Assembly: GCA_008508345.1 (NCBI GenBank)
Contig: QNGE01000885.1
Span: 103,550-167,549, forward strand
Reading direction: 5' to 3'
Source of the DNA: Paragonimus westermani
Lineage: Eukaryota > Platyhelminthes > Trematoda > Plagiorchiida > Troglotrematidae
Length of the DNA: 64,000 bases
In this document: positions 13,101-26,504 of the stretch, piece by piece
Numbering within the stretch: the stretch's first letter is position 1
Layout: every line of letters begins with the position of its first letter
Program-made: the position numbers and the translations under genes
Notes under the pieces: generated by a model
Seen by the model: only the letters and a program-made list of their open reading frames with translations
The model's database searches: none
Told to the model about the DNA's origin: nothing

Positions 13101-15652
13101 TTAATAATCATACGAAAACAATCTTAGATTTGAGCTGGCCTTGCTTTCCACAGGACTAAATGATGTGACAGACAACGGTTTAAATTTCATCTTATTCAAC
13201 AAACTCAAGGTGGATGGCTGGAACGCGTCGATCTACTTGTAAGCGACTTTCACACGTCGCTCTGGCAAGTTAGAATCATATTTACACGTGCCAGAGACTT
13301 GTTCTCAGCAGGTGCTTTGTGTTCTGAACCAAATTAGACCAGTCCCCACCACATGACGTATGAACGAGAGCTCTCAGATATGACCGGCGAAAAAAAGTGA
13401 ACAGAGGACGTCAGATGTTTCATTTTAGGATCTGCACACTTGAAACTCGATTCAAGTCATGCAGATATGTTGTGGGGTGATGGCCCTTTAACTAGATAGA
13501 AAAGATTTCCAAACACGACTAATTTTGGGAGTCCCTTAATCCAGTGAACTGCCTGAACGGCGCCCCCTAAAATACAGTCAACTTCCTCGTCTCCTCTCTT
13601 TTCAATTTAGTCACCAACTCCAATAAATTAGCAGTTACATTGTTGCTCTACTGATAGAGAGTTGCTGTATACAAACAGTCATTATGTGCCACTTCTCTGG
13701 ACAGGAAGTCCGACAGAATTCAGACAGCTGTAGGGCAGCAAATGGTTAACTGTGTAACGTGGATTAGTTGCCATCCTTTTATCTAGTCGGAATCGCACGT
13801 AGATTACACTATTCATCAGTTCAAAGTATGTCCCTTCATCGGTGTGTTATGGTTGTGCAATCGTCATAACAAACTACTAACAAGGGTGTCTCAATGGTTT
13901 GTCCTTTAGCAATTCAAAATATCGAAGATTTTCAGCAAGATCCCAGTATTACGCATGAGTGCTTGGATATTGGGGAATCTGTTAAAATTAAATACTTTGT
14001 TCATCGTATCGCATTCGCATTATTAGGTTTTTATGCAATTAGAACGACTTCCTCCCCAAAAAGAAACCTCCACAGAGAATACTTTGCTCTTCTATGGGCG
14101 TATTGTATTGTATTGCCATTATAAGTCTGACCTATGCAATTGCAACCAGTAAAACTTTTACGATGTTGATTCGATTTACACAACAAATGGAGTGTCCTCA
14201 AGACAACTAAACCCCCTGTTACATATTAGTACACAACTTTTACAACGAAGCTCCCAAATGCGTACTTATCTGGTACAGAAATGGAGGTGACGTGAGGTGG
14301 AATTAGAACGACTCTACCTTGCCACTAATGTTCCCGGGTTTTCTTTTATGGCTCAGTCACATTTGCACCATTTAAACTGTTCAGTCAGCGGCTGATCTCT
14401 ACGACACTTGTACGGTGCCTTCCCGAGTCGCTTCTTTTTCATACTAACCACGTCACTGTAGTGGCCATCGTTTGTGGGAAACGACACAAAATCTGGAAGA
14501 ATCCGTACTGAAATGCTATCTTCGGAACCCAAAAACGATCGCTTTTCAAATACACGACTCCCGTTGTAATAATTTCTCAGATTCACCATCATACTTCATA
14601 AAACCAGAGAATCGCAACCTCAACAGAGTTATTTGTGAGCAAAATGGTAGGCAATTAGTACATGATGTGTGCCAGCACTCTGTATCAGGAAGTCCACTAT
14701 TGTCATCTTGCTTCTACTTGGTTTTGGTATGCCTTATGTTGTCAGTCTTCAACTGATGACCTTACATCAATGCTGAACTGTTTCACCCTATGTAACATGT
14801 GAAGTGGGAGGAACCAACGGAGGCGTGAACTTTCTGTTCGGAGTTGTGACTATATCATTCTGGTAGATGTCAGGGTTTCTAACATAATCCATTCCTATTG
14901 GTCCATATTATTTCATACTTGTCTTGCTATGTAAGGTTGAGTTAGCCTGACATGCTAAACGGTAAAATAAAAACCGACCGCTTGGGTGTGAATAGAAAAA
15001 CAGTTATGCTTACAGCCAGTGAAACACGAGTATCTAACAGAAAACACAGGCTGAATACCAATGGATTGGTGGCGTTCGGAGAGGAAAAGTTTTACACACA
15101 TGCCAGGGTTTATGCAAGAGCTCTACCGACCTGGCATCTCAGAGATTTCTCAAGGCACGCGATAGAGACCGCCGTTATGCGATTTGGTGGCTTCACTAAA
15201 CGAACAAGCCAAGATTATTTTCTCGGAGCACAGATATTAGTTTGCTACTATATATTACCAATAAAGGTAAAAGATGTATATCGCGAAATGTTAGAATTTC
15301 ATAGATTAGTCAGCTTGAGCATGATTTGGTCGCATTCTCCATGGAGGTGTTCGTCGAGCGACAGACACTTGTGGGCTATGACGGAACAGTAAACTGGTGA
15401 AGCACTACCCCCACTAAACACCAATCGTTGTTTTGTTGATATATCGCTGTAAAACCAACCACTCTATCAAAGTGTAGATAATATTTCGGCGGCCTCTCTT
15501 CATACTATCAAACTCCTCTCGAAGATGGCCAACTTTGTGTTGCTTACGAGTACACGGTATTAGTGTAGTTTACGAATCCTAAACTTTATTACAAAGGAAT
15601 GAAAAAAGGATGTAATCATTTACTTGAGTATGATTCAACAGTACTAGCTTAC
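7185..15652. other. Probable 8.5-kb intron of the repeated-domain gene
   Basis: The exons on either side join in the same phase and together rebuild a whole domain unit, so this stretch reads as one intron. It holds many short frames, among them minus-strand 14353-14592 (79 codons) and plus-strand 14952-15392 (146 codons), without domains I can support. I found no recognisable transposon domain, tRNA or other RNA gene in it. Confidence 0.4.
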
Positions 15653-16225
15653 CTGCTTCTAAGGAACATGGTCTGATGCAACAGTTCTCTTTCATTCCAC
15701 GGATATGCTTCCATAAGTAGCGATTTTTGGAACCATGTATACCGATCTGCATGCTCCCCATTGAAGGTCAGACGAACCACCGGTTGCTCGGCCTTCCAAA
15801 GTTCCAGTTGAACACGTCGATACAACCCGATGGTCCACCTATCAAAGTCTGCATGCTTGAACCAGCCGTGAGATTCAGACACTACAGGTTTGTTTGAACC
15901 GGAGTACAACTCAGCCAGATGGTAGTTTGAGTGTGCGCGCATGGCAAACATAAGAATTGCGCCTTCGTGCAGCGCAGCATCTTGCCACACGGATGACAGC
16001 TGACGGTTGATTACATTCACTGTGTCTTGTTCGCCCTCTTTTCGATTCACTTCGCGGGAGGTGAGCAGAGGGTTCTCTTTCCTGGCGTTTGCATACTCTT
16101 TTAGGCTTGTCAAGATGCTTTCCAAAAGCGATATCGTCAGTGTGTGTTCTGTTTTATTTTGTACCTGACGGACGTCCGCATGTTTCTGGTGTTTATGGTA
16201 CAATACGGATAGATCTGGGTCATCA
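15653..16225 (-). CDS. Repeated-domain protein, upstream exon (partial gene)
   Basis: A 573-base exon of 191 codons. The 3' end is a strong donor, GAAGCAG|GTAAGC, and the 5' end a good acceptor, TGTATTTGCTAG|T; both cut in phase 2. The first part (about 100 residues) is polar, with a helical stretch and charged runs. The last 90 residues hold AMRAHSNYHLAEL, GWFKHADF, RRVQLELWK, VVRLTFNG, TWF and AYPW, and align with the second half of the exon at 6343-7184. Joining the two exons would complete one unit, since the next exon starts with the missing C-terminal half. There is no signal peptide in this exon, and the N-terminus must lie upstream. The family is unnamed to me; I recall similar repeats only from uncharacterised invertebrate secreted proteins. 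Confidence 0.65.
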
Positions 16226-19200
16226 CTAGCAAATACACTTAGTCATTGTATACTGCATAAGAACACTACTAATTTTTGACCGTGGAGATATGGTTAAGGA
16301 ATTGCATTGCCCAAGTCAATCACTTTACACTTTATGTCATTCACATAACCGAAAAAAGCGCCGATTCAGATTTGAAGATAGAATCAACCTCTCAAACATG
16401 ATGATTCTTTTGAATCTGTAAACTACATACGCTCCTCAGAGGTCTCAGTTTCAGTCGTGCTTAAACGTGTGTTCTTAAAGCCATCTTTCATTTGTCATCA
16501 GGGTATAATCCACCCACTTATAGTTCATGATACATCCTGCAAACTCACCAGAGCACAGCGTGTTTGGTGCAGTTACGACGTTTTACATTGTTGTTATCCC
16601 TTATAATGTCTACAATCCGAAATATATTGGACAAAAGCTGTTAGGATGAGTACTTTGTCTGGTAGAGAAATGTACATTTTCTGGTTCTGAAAAGCTTGAT
16701 AACTACCCCACCGTTCTCATCCATTTGAACTGGTATTCAACGGAGGATAGCGATGAGCGATCTTTTCTCATATTCTCTTATGACATCCAGGTCGTACTTC
16801 ATGTTGAACGTGAAGCAGAAATCATAGTGAACTGTAAGTCATAATACAACTTGGTTCTAGTGACTAGGGATTTGTAAGCTTTCAGACTTGGTGCTCTAGA
16901 CAATACCTGTCGATATGGACTGGAAAAACATTGTTTGTTGCTCAGACAGAGAGCAATTCAGTAGGGCTCCACGCAGTTGGAAGCAATCACAGGGCGATTG
17001 GGTGATGACGTAGCTGTGGGCTGTGAAATACTTGACCACATAGTAGAGTGAGGCTGATAGGTGTGGTCTGTCAGATTGGGGAGTATACGAACCTCCTCAT
17101 AGCTGAATAAGAGAGTTTTCAGATATATCATCGTGTCACCATCGTTGATGATCAGGGGTGTACCAGGATTCTCCACTGTTTCCTACGAAGTCCCATATTA
17201 ATCTTCAGGCTACCATAACCTCCGCATTTCATGGGTTACCTCAAGCATCAATTACAGCCGAGGCCAAGTTACCCACGAACGCTTATGTGGTTTTATCGCT
17301 GATTCCTAGTCAGCTAAAGACTAGTGTGTCCTCTTGAACAACCGTGTTACGTACAACATGTTAATAGACAGCTAAGGTTAACGGATGTACTTGTTTGAGC
17401 TTGGGCCATCCTCTTCTGGTTGCTTTCAGTGGAAATTGATAGGTGAATTCTCAAGGGTGTGCTGAAAACATGTTCCATCCAAGCATAGGGTTACGTTCGT
17501 GATTGACCGAAAATACATTGTACATATATGAGCAGGAACCCTTGTAAGAACTAGTTTCCACATCAGTACTAGAACAGTTGAGTGGTAGATTCGACCACAT
17601 TCCGCCATGCATATGGTAAACCTGGTGAAAGCTTCGCATTCACCTAAATTTTTTCTAAAGATGCGGTCTAATCGTGCAATAGAAGTTTGATTCAACGAGC
17701 TGCAACTCGACAGGTGAAAGCTTGGCTCTCTTGAAAAATGAAAGTGGAAAAACTAACCATGTTCTCTTATTGAGTTTACACAAGGGAAACACTAATTCAG
17801 GTTTTGTATGTTCGGAGATAGGTGAGACCTTTTGCAGTCTTGATATAAGCGTCTTAGTCGGTGTTGAAGCAGAAAGTAAAAGGGCGAGCGAAATGACAGG
17901 ACAGTGTGAGTTCTGCTGTACTTAGTTTATGACTCACATATAGTGCACGCTCAAGTGACCGGATGGTACAGAAGAGAAAAATCTACTAATAAAGTGATAT
18001 GTTTATTGTCTAGTTTGTACTGACATTCTGTTCGTCTTCTAACCTTAATTTTAGCTCAGGAACAGGAGAATGAGCACCAATAAGCACTAGACCTTCAAGA
18101 TGAAGGTGTACAACTGGCTTACAGGCCTGAAGATGACATCGCCGCGTCATAATTTCCGATGAAATCTCCGGGCATATCTGAACAGTTGAACTAGTGTTGT
18201 TTGCGTCTCCATCCGTTTCGTCTAGTTTGGCTTGCGTCGTTTTGTGCCCACCGCATGTTATTTTCTAGAAATTTCATCAGTGCTAGTCGTCGTACAATCT
18301 GGGATACACATATATTGCGGTGTGATCACCGTAAGCAGCACTTTCACGATATCTTGTAACATCAAAGTAATTAACTCAGAGCCTGTTACCCAACACTTGG
18401 TAAATTGACTTATGTGCCCTATTAAGCTTCTGCTCACTGATATACTTAGAAACAGGCCGTAATGAAGATAAGAAATATTTTTCAAATAATACCGCTTTAA
18501 AGTTTGCGTCTTTCTCACCACTGCCGTTCACAAAAGCATCAAACAGTGGATGATGGTTCCTGTCCAAATCGGTCAAAGGTTAACATGCTATTGTGAACCG
18601 ATTTTGTAAAGCTGTGTGTATATAGGTGAGAGATAAAGTTTTAAGTAATACAACACGTAATATAATAGTGAAGTTCGTCTGAGCTCAAACGAAGAAGATA
18701 AGTGTTAATGAAATAGAGGTTTAAAACATTTTTAGCCAAGGTACGGGCAGGAAAATTCATTCCAATGAAAGATTTTGTGGCATTCATACATGTGAATACT
18801 TTTTGAGAGCAAACATTTTGAGATGTAAATGTACTTCTCATTCTCAACAGTAGCGCAGCAAATAAGAAAACGTGCAACATCTTAGTACCTGCTAAAATCG
18901 CAACAACCTGAGTATCACTGTGAAGGGCTTTTATACAATGTTTTAGTGAACGTTTAAAAATCGTCAGTTTCCGTAAACTGGGTCACGACTATTTTTCTTA
19001 CGCCCAATTACAATGAGCAGTTTTCACATTCACGCAGTGATCAGCCTTCAATATATAGTTTTGGTAATCGATGAGAACTCCTCACGAAAACGCTTGCTGA
19101 ATCGTACGACAGACTTGTCACTAACACTTCCGGAATAGTCCATCAATTCTTCGTTGCACCAACCTGTCAGTTCTGTCTGTGCACTCTTGTCTGCATTAGC

Positions 19201-21540
19201 AGATAAAACTATAAATTATGAACAAAAGTCATTGGAATGCATCCATTTGTTGATGGTAGCGGTAACTTTCAAATCACAGTCAATGAACTCCAGTCTACAA
19301 TGTCATGCATATCAATTAGTAAAGTAAAGATAGCTTTTGGTTGGTATGAACTGAACATCACTCACAATTGTTTGTAGCTTTCGCATTTTCATGGACTAGA
19401 TTTCTGCTCAAAGGCGAAAATCGAGTCTGTTGCCCCTTTTAGAAATGGACTGATTAGAAAACTATGGAAATACGACAGCTGCAAATAGTCGAGGATGGTG
19501 TTCAGTGTATGCTAGTCAACATTCCCTACCAGTTAGCAACAGAAAATATCACTCAACAAGATCAATGGCCTTGTTGACTACAACTTGTAGAAAATTGCTA
19601 GTCGTGAGGTCATCGAATGGAGTAAACCGGGCAGCTGCCCTGTCTCCTATCGAGATAATCACACAATCCGAGTTTACTCACGGGTTAATGTGGCTGAGCC
19701 TTTATATATGATAATTTAATTGTGCCTAACATGCAGTCAATGGTGCCATGGTCAGTATGTTTCTACCATGAAAGCTTGGCCGGAGTTCCAGCCCGCATCA
19801 TACCCGGAATATACAACACTGATGGGCTCCAGCAAGAGCCAACCAAGAGTGTATTGCTTTATTATTGATAGAAGATGACTAAGAAAACGAATAGAAAAGC
19901 AACGGCTTTGTTCCATTGAGTGTGATCTTCAGCTTGTATTAACCAAAAGATCTGAACTACCCTGCAGTGGACGCAAAGCTTGAAAGAGACTCCGCTGCGT
20001 GTTCAGTTATGTCCGCACACTGTGGCCACATACGTGTGTCTGCACTTTGCGCGAGACTTATCAATGCACCTGTAGCTTTGTATCTGTCTACGTCTGGTTA
20101 GATTGGGCCATCTAACCTTCATAACTGACCTGTTGAGCCTTAGACTGTTCATCTTCGTGGGCTGGTTCTGCACGGTCTATAGTAGGATCGTAAAGCTGTT
20201 ACTGTGTCCACTGTTTCTCCAGTGATTTTGCTCTCCTAGCCAAGAAATGTTCATATTGGACCGTTCCTGGCTTCTACATTAACAGCACAACGGGACGTTG
20301 ATTATCCGCTATCGAGCAATCCGCCTGAGGTTCATGTACTATCTGTTTTCGGCAAAGCGAACATCTAATGTTTCCTATGGCTACAGGTATGGGTAGGGTG
20401 TTCAAAAAGGGTAACCTTTTACCTTCCTCTAGCTCGCACTTTAGTAACAACCTGGAGTGAAGGGCAATCCGTACGTGCCATACTTATCGATTTTGTGGGT
20501 CGATATATAACTTATAGTACTTCCGTTTGCTAGGATGGCCTCTACCGTTTGCTCGCTCTGACAAAACAATCATTCCCCATCTCGAATACCGTGCGTTTGT
20601 ATGAGGCCTTTCGTGAATACATTCTACACTTTATACGCAAAATTATGTTAGATGTTTTACAAATTGGGTTGTCACGAGAATACAGGCCACAGATATACGA
20701 ATGTGTAAGTACGTGTCTACTACTTCATATTAGGGCGTGTTGATGACTAAGTGCAGAATATCAAGGGATAAAATCTTGTAACTCCAAATATTTATTTGTT
20801 GTTTTGGTACGATATAGAACGTTGTACAAAAGGTTCAGTGCAGGATATCGACACACCATTAGGCAGGTTAATGATACTGTGGACCAGACATACAAGTTGC
20901 TGAACTTGTGTGCTTTTGGAAAGCCGTAGAATGTGGAAACTTCAATGTTGGTTGGTCCCAGTTTGTAATATTCCCTTTACTATTATTGTAGTTGTTTATC
21001 AGTTGTGTGTTGTCTGAAGGATCATCCAGCTTAGAAGTTAATAGATCGAAAAATACCACATTCGTTTTTGCAACACCATCGCTTCTGTCTACTGTGCACG
21101 CAAAAAACACCGTCAAGTTTTTTTGCGATCACAGTATTCTGTTTATTTTTATACATTAAGACTACAATTAATTCATCAATAAGTGTTGCATGTAGTAATT
21201 CTGTCTTCAAGTCTACTCCAGGGAGGTTGAGTATTCCACTATTCTCAGTTCTCATCTAGGTTGTTTCTTAGGTCACAACTGAGCTTCTTGTCTGATTTGT
21301 AGGTAGATCACTTTCCCACTGTTCCAGTGTCAAATATGGTGCCTCTTTAGGAAGTGTATTGCTGACCGAGATATCTCGACTCATTTTCAACTTCCTTAGT
21401 AACTTAACATTTCGGGCGAATTAACTCTGCAAACTATGTGTTCGCCATATTCAGGTTACATTGTGCCAAGTGTTATCAACAGGTGCTGCTCCACTTCTTA
21501 ATACATGACATCTTGTTCCTATTCAAACAAAATAACGACT
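16226..21540. other. No firmly supportable gene
   Basis: A possible minus-strand exon lies near 18380-18560: a TTTGGACAG acceptor is followed by about 58 open codons beginning NHHPLFDAFVNGSG and ending at a GGGTAACA donor. The composition looks coding, but I know no matching family and the phase does not fit the exon at 16225. The remainder is AT-rich with no recognisable repeat domain. Confidence 0.35.
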
Positions 21541-21546
21541 TTTATT
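21541..21546 (-). promoter_or_regulatory. Poly(A) signal AATAAA
   Basis: TTTATT on the plus strand reads as AATAAA on the minus strand, 107 bases past the stop codon of the proline-rich reading frame at 21653-22426. The position fits a 3' end signal for that gene. Confidence 0.5.
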
Positions 21547-21652
21547 GTGGTTTTTGTGTAGCACAGTTTTAGAACGTAAAAAATATGAAAATAAAAAAGG
21601 ATAACACATTCATACATGTTCTCTAGAATCTGTAGCACCTATGTACTTGTAC

Positions 21653-22426
21653 TTAACTCACTGTGTTCTTCGTTCGGTTGTTCATCGGATTTCTCGGGTT
21701 GACAAAACCACTTTGTGAAGTCGGAGGTTGTATATTCATAAGTCCTTCGGATGACTGATTTAGAGGCAACATTAACAAAAGCATTGAATTTTCTTCAACC
21801 TTATGTGTGTTTGAAGAACTATCACCCCTGGGTGCTGCTGATGTTACCGTCCACTTTCCATTGTCGGTTTCAGTGGAGTTTCTCTGGAGCACACTTGTGT
21901 TTTGTTCGCCTTTACGTCGTATGGAGAACAACTCCCATGGTTTCCATGACAGTCTGATACTCCTTAGCATTGGAATGTATGGAGTGTTTGTAACAACGGA
22001 TGGTTGTGAGAAAGTGCGCGCTTGTGGAAGTTGTTGAAATATATTCTGAGGTACTATAATAACTGGAATAAATTGCCCAGCATCCTTCATCTTTCCGTTA
22101 ACTGCATATAGGTCGTCGTCTTCTTTTTGTGGGTGTATAAGTTTGTTTAGTAGCCTTTCTACCCGCCTGCGCAGCAGTAAACGTTGTTCTTCCTCTTCAT
22201 CTCGATAAATGGAACCTGCCAAATTTAGAAAAGGCTCTCGGGGGGGTTGCGGAGGATCCATAGGAAAGAATCCAGGAAAAAGTGAGTTGTACGGTAACGG
22301 TGACCCATACCAAAAAGTTGGTTTAATGGCATTGGTGGCCGTCGAAGGTAGATTCACCTGGGATTTTCCACTTTTCTTGCAACGATCAGAAACTGTCGCG
22401 AATTGAAGCGGTATTATAGAAACCAT
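21653..22426 (-). CDS. Proline-rich hypothetical protein (terminal exon or single exon)
   Basis: A 257-codon open frame with a stop codon and a poly(A) signal after it. I do not recognise the family. Its N-terminal third is rich in proline, phenylalanine and leucine (LPYNSLFPGFFPMDPPQPP). A charged helix follows (RDEEEEQRLLLRRRVERLLNKL), then IPVIIVPQNIFQQLPQA, then a serine, threonine and asparagine-rich tail. A stop codon directly precedes the ATG, so it may start there. Alternatively it starts at the acceptor CGCGACAG|TTTCTGATCG a few codons in and is the last exon of a longer minus-strand gene, possibly the VWA gene upstream. No signal peptide is evident at the ATG. Confidence 0.5.
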   Translation of the reverse strand: MVSIIPLQFATVSDRCKKSGKSQVNLPSTATNAIKPTFWYGSPLPYNSLFPGFFPMDPPQPPREPFLNLAGSIYRDEEEEQRLLLRRRVERLLNKLIHPQKEDDDLYAVNGKMKDAGQFIPVIIVPQNIFQQLPQARTFSQPSVVTNTPYIPMLRSIRLSWKPWELFSIRRKGEQNTSVLQRNSTETDNGKWTVTSAAPRGDSSSNTHKVEENSMLLLMLPLNQSSEGLMNIQPPTSQSGFVNPRNPMNNRTKNTVS

Positions 22427-22639
22427 TTAACTTTCATACACGTTAGATGACTTGACATTTTTAACATTCATAATGAAAATTAAGGCTTTATGGAATTCAT
22501 TTACATTGAAGCCAAGAGGCTTTCACGGCAAATGAACCAACACACTGAGTTCCGTTTAACCGTTTTATCAGAACGTAAAACAAAAAAACACGTTCAGTAA
22601 AGCACAACCTTTAATGTCCAACTCGCTGGTTGCCATGCT

Positions 22640-22850
22640 ACGGGCGCGCTCGCGCATGTGTTCGGAATTCCGGCAACAACACCCAGTTTTCCGCACACTT
22701 CGGCCCGGTTTGTGTGTGTGGGTGATGTCTTATCTCGGGAGGGGGGTTTCGCCTTCCATTTATTGTCCGTTGGTCCGATCTCGTAGGACGATGGCTCCTC
22801 CGGTCGCCCATGCCGTCCCCGATCCACTCGATGTGGGCTTTTGAACATAC
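22640..22850 (+). repeat. Interspersed repeat B, copy 1
   Basis: Similar to 42180-42380 on the same strand. Shared blocks include cttttgg-like ttcggcccggtttg, tgtccgttgg, and cgatggctc. The minus-strand translations of both copies share the pattern EPSxxEIxPTDxxWxA, so the unit may derive from a coding part of a mobile element. I could not identify the element. Confidence 0.7.
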
Positions 22851-23294
22851 CTACTCGTTGAGTTGACGTTTTCCGTCGAGAGTTGGAGTACACGCACTTC
22901 CGGTTTGATAATCCACCACAATACGTTGTTATGTTAAAAATGCGCTTACTTTAATCACTCGCAAAATTAACACATACAGGTCTTAGATACGTAACACTGG
23001 TTGCGTTTTCAGGTGTTTTCAGTCACTGTAGTTACCTATTAGTCTGACGTATATGAAATGCATTTTGTGTATTTGTGGGTGCTGAATGCAAACGAAATTT
23101 TAACATACAACAATACGTCTTTCCTCTGTCATAATTGTCCAAAAGTTATTTTTGGAAGTGGACGTTTATTCTAACAATGCACTCACACGAAGTGATCTTT
23201 CGGCTAACCGTATTTTAGACGTAGGTGCGTTTTAAACTTGCGGATTGGTTAGCATGACCAACTACTCAAGGATAGTGCTGGGATTTGGAAGCAT

Positions 23295-23345
23295 CATCAT
23301 CATAAACAGCAAAACACTAGTGTTTCACACTAGTGCTTACCCGCC
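23295..23345 (+). repeat. Interspersed repeat A, copy 1
   Basis: Matches 41960-42012: catcatca(t)a(a/g)acagc, then a palindrome-containing segment, then cactagtgcttac and gccac. The copy here contains cactagtg twice with five bases between, so it can fold on itself. Confidence 0.65.
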
Positions 23346-23759
23346 ACACAAGCATGAAGAAAAAGCTAACCCTATATAGGAAGAGAGAAGGAAAAAAAAG
23401 GGGACGGGAAGGGACCTAACTACTGAAGATAATTATATCTATATTCAAAACTTCAACATCAATGTACCTACACCTTACAAACAAACAACCGAGCTGCAAG
23501 TGAGAGCAAGGTGTCATCAGCGAAACAACTTCCTTACGGCTTTCACTGCCCCGCTACATTAAGTGCACTCACTCCACAGACAACTCGGCCAAACAACGAC
23601 AACATTCACGCCACTGAGCAGCTCGATCAGCCGCCATCTCACCTAAAGTCTCCAACCACCGACTCTGTTAGTCAAGAGCGCCCCAGCCCGGGAGACGAAC
23701 TCGATCTACAGTGGCCAACCCCTTGGTGAACGACTTCATTTCCCTACGCCAGGTCATTN

Positions 23760-23921
23760 AGGACCAGGAGACTGTGGTTTGTCAGACATCTACCTGTTGG
23801 CTTGCCTGGTATGAGTAACTCTGTTGGTGTGATCGGCACACCGTCCAGTTTAGCCCACCAGGTCATCGAGATGCGCAAGCTGTCACACCACGTCAAGCTC
23901 CAGTCTTACCGTGACAGGGCA
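23760..23921 (+). repeat. Interspersed repeat C, copy 2
   Basis: Second copy of the repeat at 171-310, the longer of the two. It starts one base after the undetermined base at 23759, so the junction on its left side may be an assembly join and not a biological boundary. Confidence 0.8.
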
Positions 23922-26504
23922 TTTGGAAGCCGGCTTGGTAAACTGTGCTTATAATAAAGAAAGTTGATCCTAGATGATCTGTACCGGGATTTCGGCTCTT
24001 ACTATACAACTAAGTTGTCTAGTCCAATTAACCACTTCATCGGCTTCATTACTAACGAAGTCCTTGTAAAGTCCAGCGAGTGAACAAGAGGATTAAAACT
24101 CTGATGAGCACACTGTCTGTAATTTTTATGAATCTCACTTTTATTTTTCTGCGGTTTATAAATACGGTTTGTTGGGACTTACAAGGGATAACCTATGAGG
24201 CCAGCAGTGAAAAAACTTCTTCAGTCGACAAAAATTTTATAACGCCACACTGTCGAGATATCCAACATTATGTGCTAACATGTGGTGCCTCTAGAAAGAA
24301 TAGTGGAGCTATTTTCCTTAAATCCGGTCAGTCCGACAATCGTGTGATGTAATTAGTTTTGGAAACCTAAAAACAGTTTTTGGTTTCGTAGTACAATCTA
24401 CCACCAAGTAAGCTCCAGTCAAACGGTAGACGGAGTTTTCGGAATATTTTTATGGATTTTGACCAACTTTTCTTAATAAAACTACAAGAACGTCTTGTTA
24501 AAAAAACGGGCTTGAATTGTGTAGTGTTTTATTGAAATCAAGTTTATCTGTTACACCCACTTTATTAATTAACGCCTAGTAATGACACAACCTATGGGAC
24601 TGTCTTCCATGTGTCTGATAGAACAGAAGGTTACACAAACACTAAACAAGTGTTTTAAGGATTCTCATGTGACCGTTGACTTTAATAGCTTGTGTGACAA
24701 TCAGTCATAATTTTAGTTAATCTACTCTAACGTAGTCATGTAGTTAAGCTCCCACATTTAGAATAATGTCACACCCGACTGAATCCCTTACCTCCGGAAA
24801 ACTTTTATCGACTCAGTTCGAACCGATGAGGATAACAGTGAGTAGAACATATTGATAGACAACGAGGTTTACTCCAGCCCTTTGTTATCTCAGTCGCCAA
24901 TACTGATTACCACCTCACTAATCTCACAATGAGGTGGATGAAACAATCACAAGTTATACATTCGTAAGGATACGCCAACCTGGATAGTGAGTAAGGTGGA
25001 AAAATTAAGAGTCTGTCCTGAAGGTTAGGATCACATTGACGACCGCGTACGCCGTCCATTTTATTTCTGTTTGGCTTGAGATACGATGCCATGCATAGGA
25101 ATCGATGCTTGAAACAATTTGAGTAGGTAAGACAATGGTGGTGACAAGAGGGTCAATTTGTTGAACACATGACCGACCTTAGTATGAAATGACCAAACTT
25201 GGTTGTACAATGTTCAACCAGAAATCCCAAGAAACGTCACCTCTTTTGTTCAGTTTATCTTTCCATACGTACTTGTGACCATCGCACCATCCAGTAGTGC
25301 ATTAGCGCGAGCCCTCGGTGTATTATTGTCCTTGCGATGACTCTTGGTCCTATTGAGGAGGATGATGATGGCGAGGCTGTCTGCAAGCCAGACGCTCAGC
25401 ATTCTGTCACTGACCAAATGTCAAATCGATTTGACGAACAGCGTGAACAGATCAACTCACTTGCCATCATCACTCATTGCGCCCAACGGTGTCATGCTTC
25501 AGCTTCCATATTTGAACCCGTATGACACGCTAAACAAAACGACCAGACGACAAATGGAAATACCTGACCTAAGGATAAAACGCACACTGTTCCTCTCTTA
25601 AGATTGTCGCCCGACTAGTATCGAAAATTTACTATACTCCGCAGTTTTCAAATGTGTCCAGATAATATTTGACTCACAACATTTGTGCCTACGATTCATC
25701 AAGTATAATAAATTAAAATAGCCTCATTTGGTCATATGTTTTCATCCCATCATGATAACCGAGGTGGACTTATACTCAGCAAACAGTCACTCACACATTT
25801 CTGTCACCACCGCCCAGAGATTTCTGGGATCCCGTGTGTGTATTTGTAGGAATTTCAAAAATATGATCAGTTATCGCAAAGAAGATGAGGAAAAGGAGGA
25901 CTATTTATAGTTGGAGTGCACGTGGAAATACAGAACCACTATGAACACAACTTCCACGTCGTTCAGTTACACGAAACAGTCTCCAGGGACCATACATAGT
26001 GATCAAATGTTGAACAACCCTTCCGTGACACAACTATCCAAACATAGTTTTGTAAGATAACGCTCTACACTTGTACATTTCGTGGTAGACATTGATTTGA
26101 AACAGGTTATGCAGTAAACAATAAGGTGAATTATCACATAAATCCCATTGACACTAGTCTCACACAAACAGTGCACGTCGTTGCCGGAGACCACAGTGTG
26201 CTTGTGCCTTACCACGAACACGATCAAAAACATACATACAGCTAAAACGAAGAGCTTAGTGCAACAGGAGTGCATATATTTATATGCCACTTTCACGGAT
26301 ATATCTCCACCCTCACTCTGGGCCCGATGGTCCAAATTACAACGGTTAAAACCTGACAGGTTAAGAGTGTCGTTGTGTTGTGCGCGCTTACTGGTAAATA
26401 GCTAGTGTTATTATAATCTGAATGGAAAGTGATTCACGGCTTTGTTTTTGGCCGCAGTCATCAGTCTGTTCTATTCTCACCGAAGTGTTTTCTGGTAAAC
26501 TCAC

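Larger units (their letters stand above)
22427..26504. other. Repeat-containing non-coding stretch
   Basis: Repeats B, A and C lie within this stretch. A GC-richer segment at 23510-23745 may be the 5' end of a retroelement, but its 72-codon frame has no domain I can name. A single undetermined base sits at 23759 just before repeat C. Open frames at 24080-24352 (+), 24907-25092 (-) and 26003-26335 (-) are unassigned. If the VWA and proline-rich exons belong to one gene, this is intronic. Confidence 0.4.

Noticed and set aside
14952..15392. 146-codon plus-strand frame starting with ATG
   Set aside because: Frames this long are expected once or twice by chance in 64 kb on six frames; it has no domain, no biased composition and no splice context.
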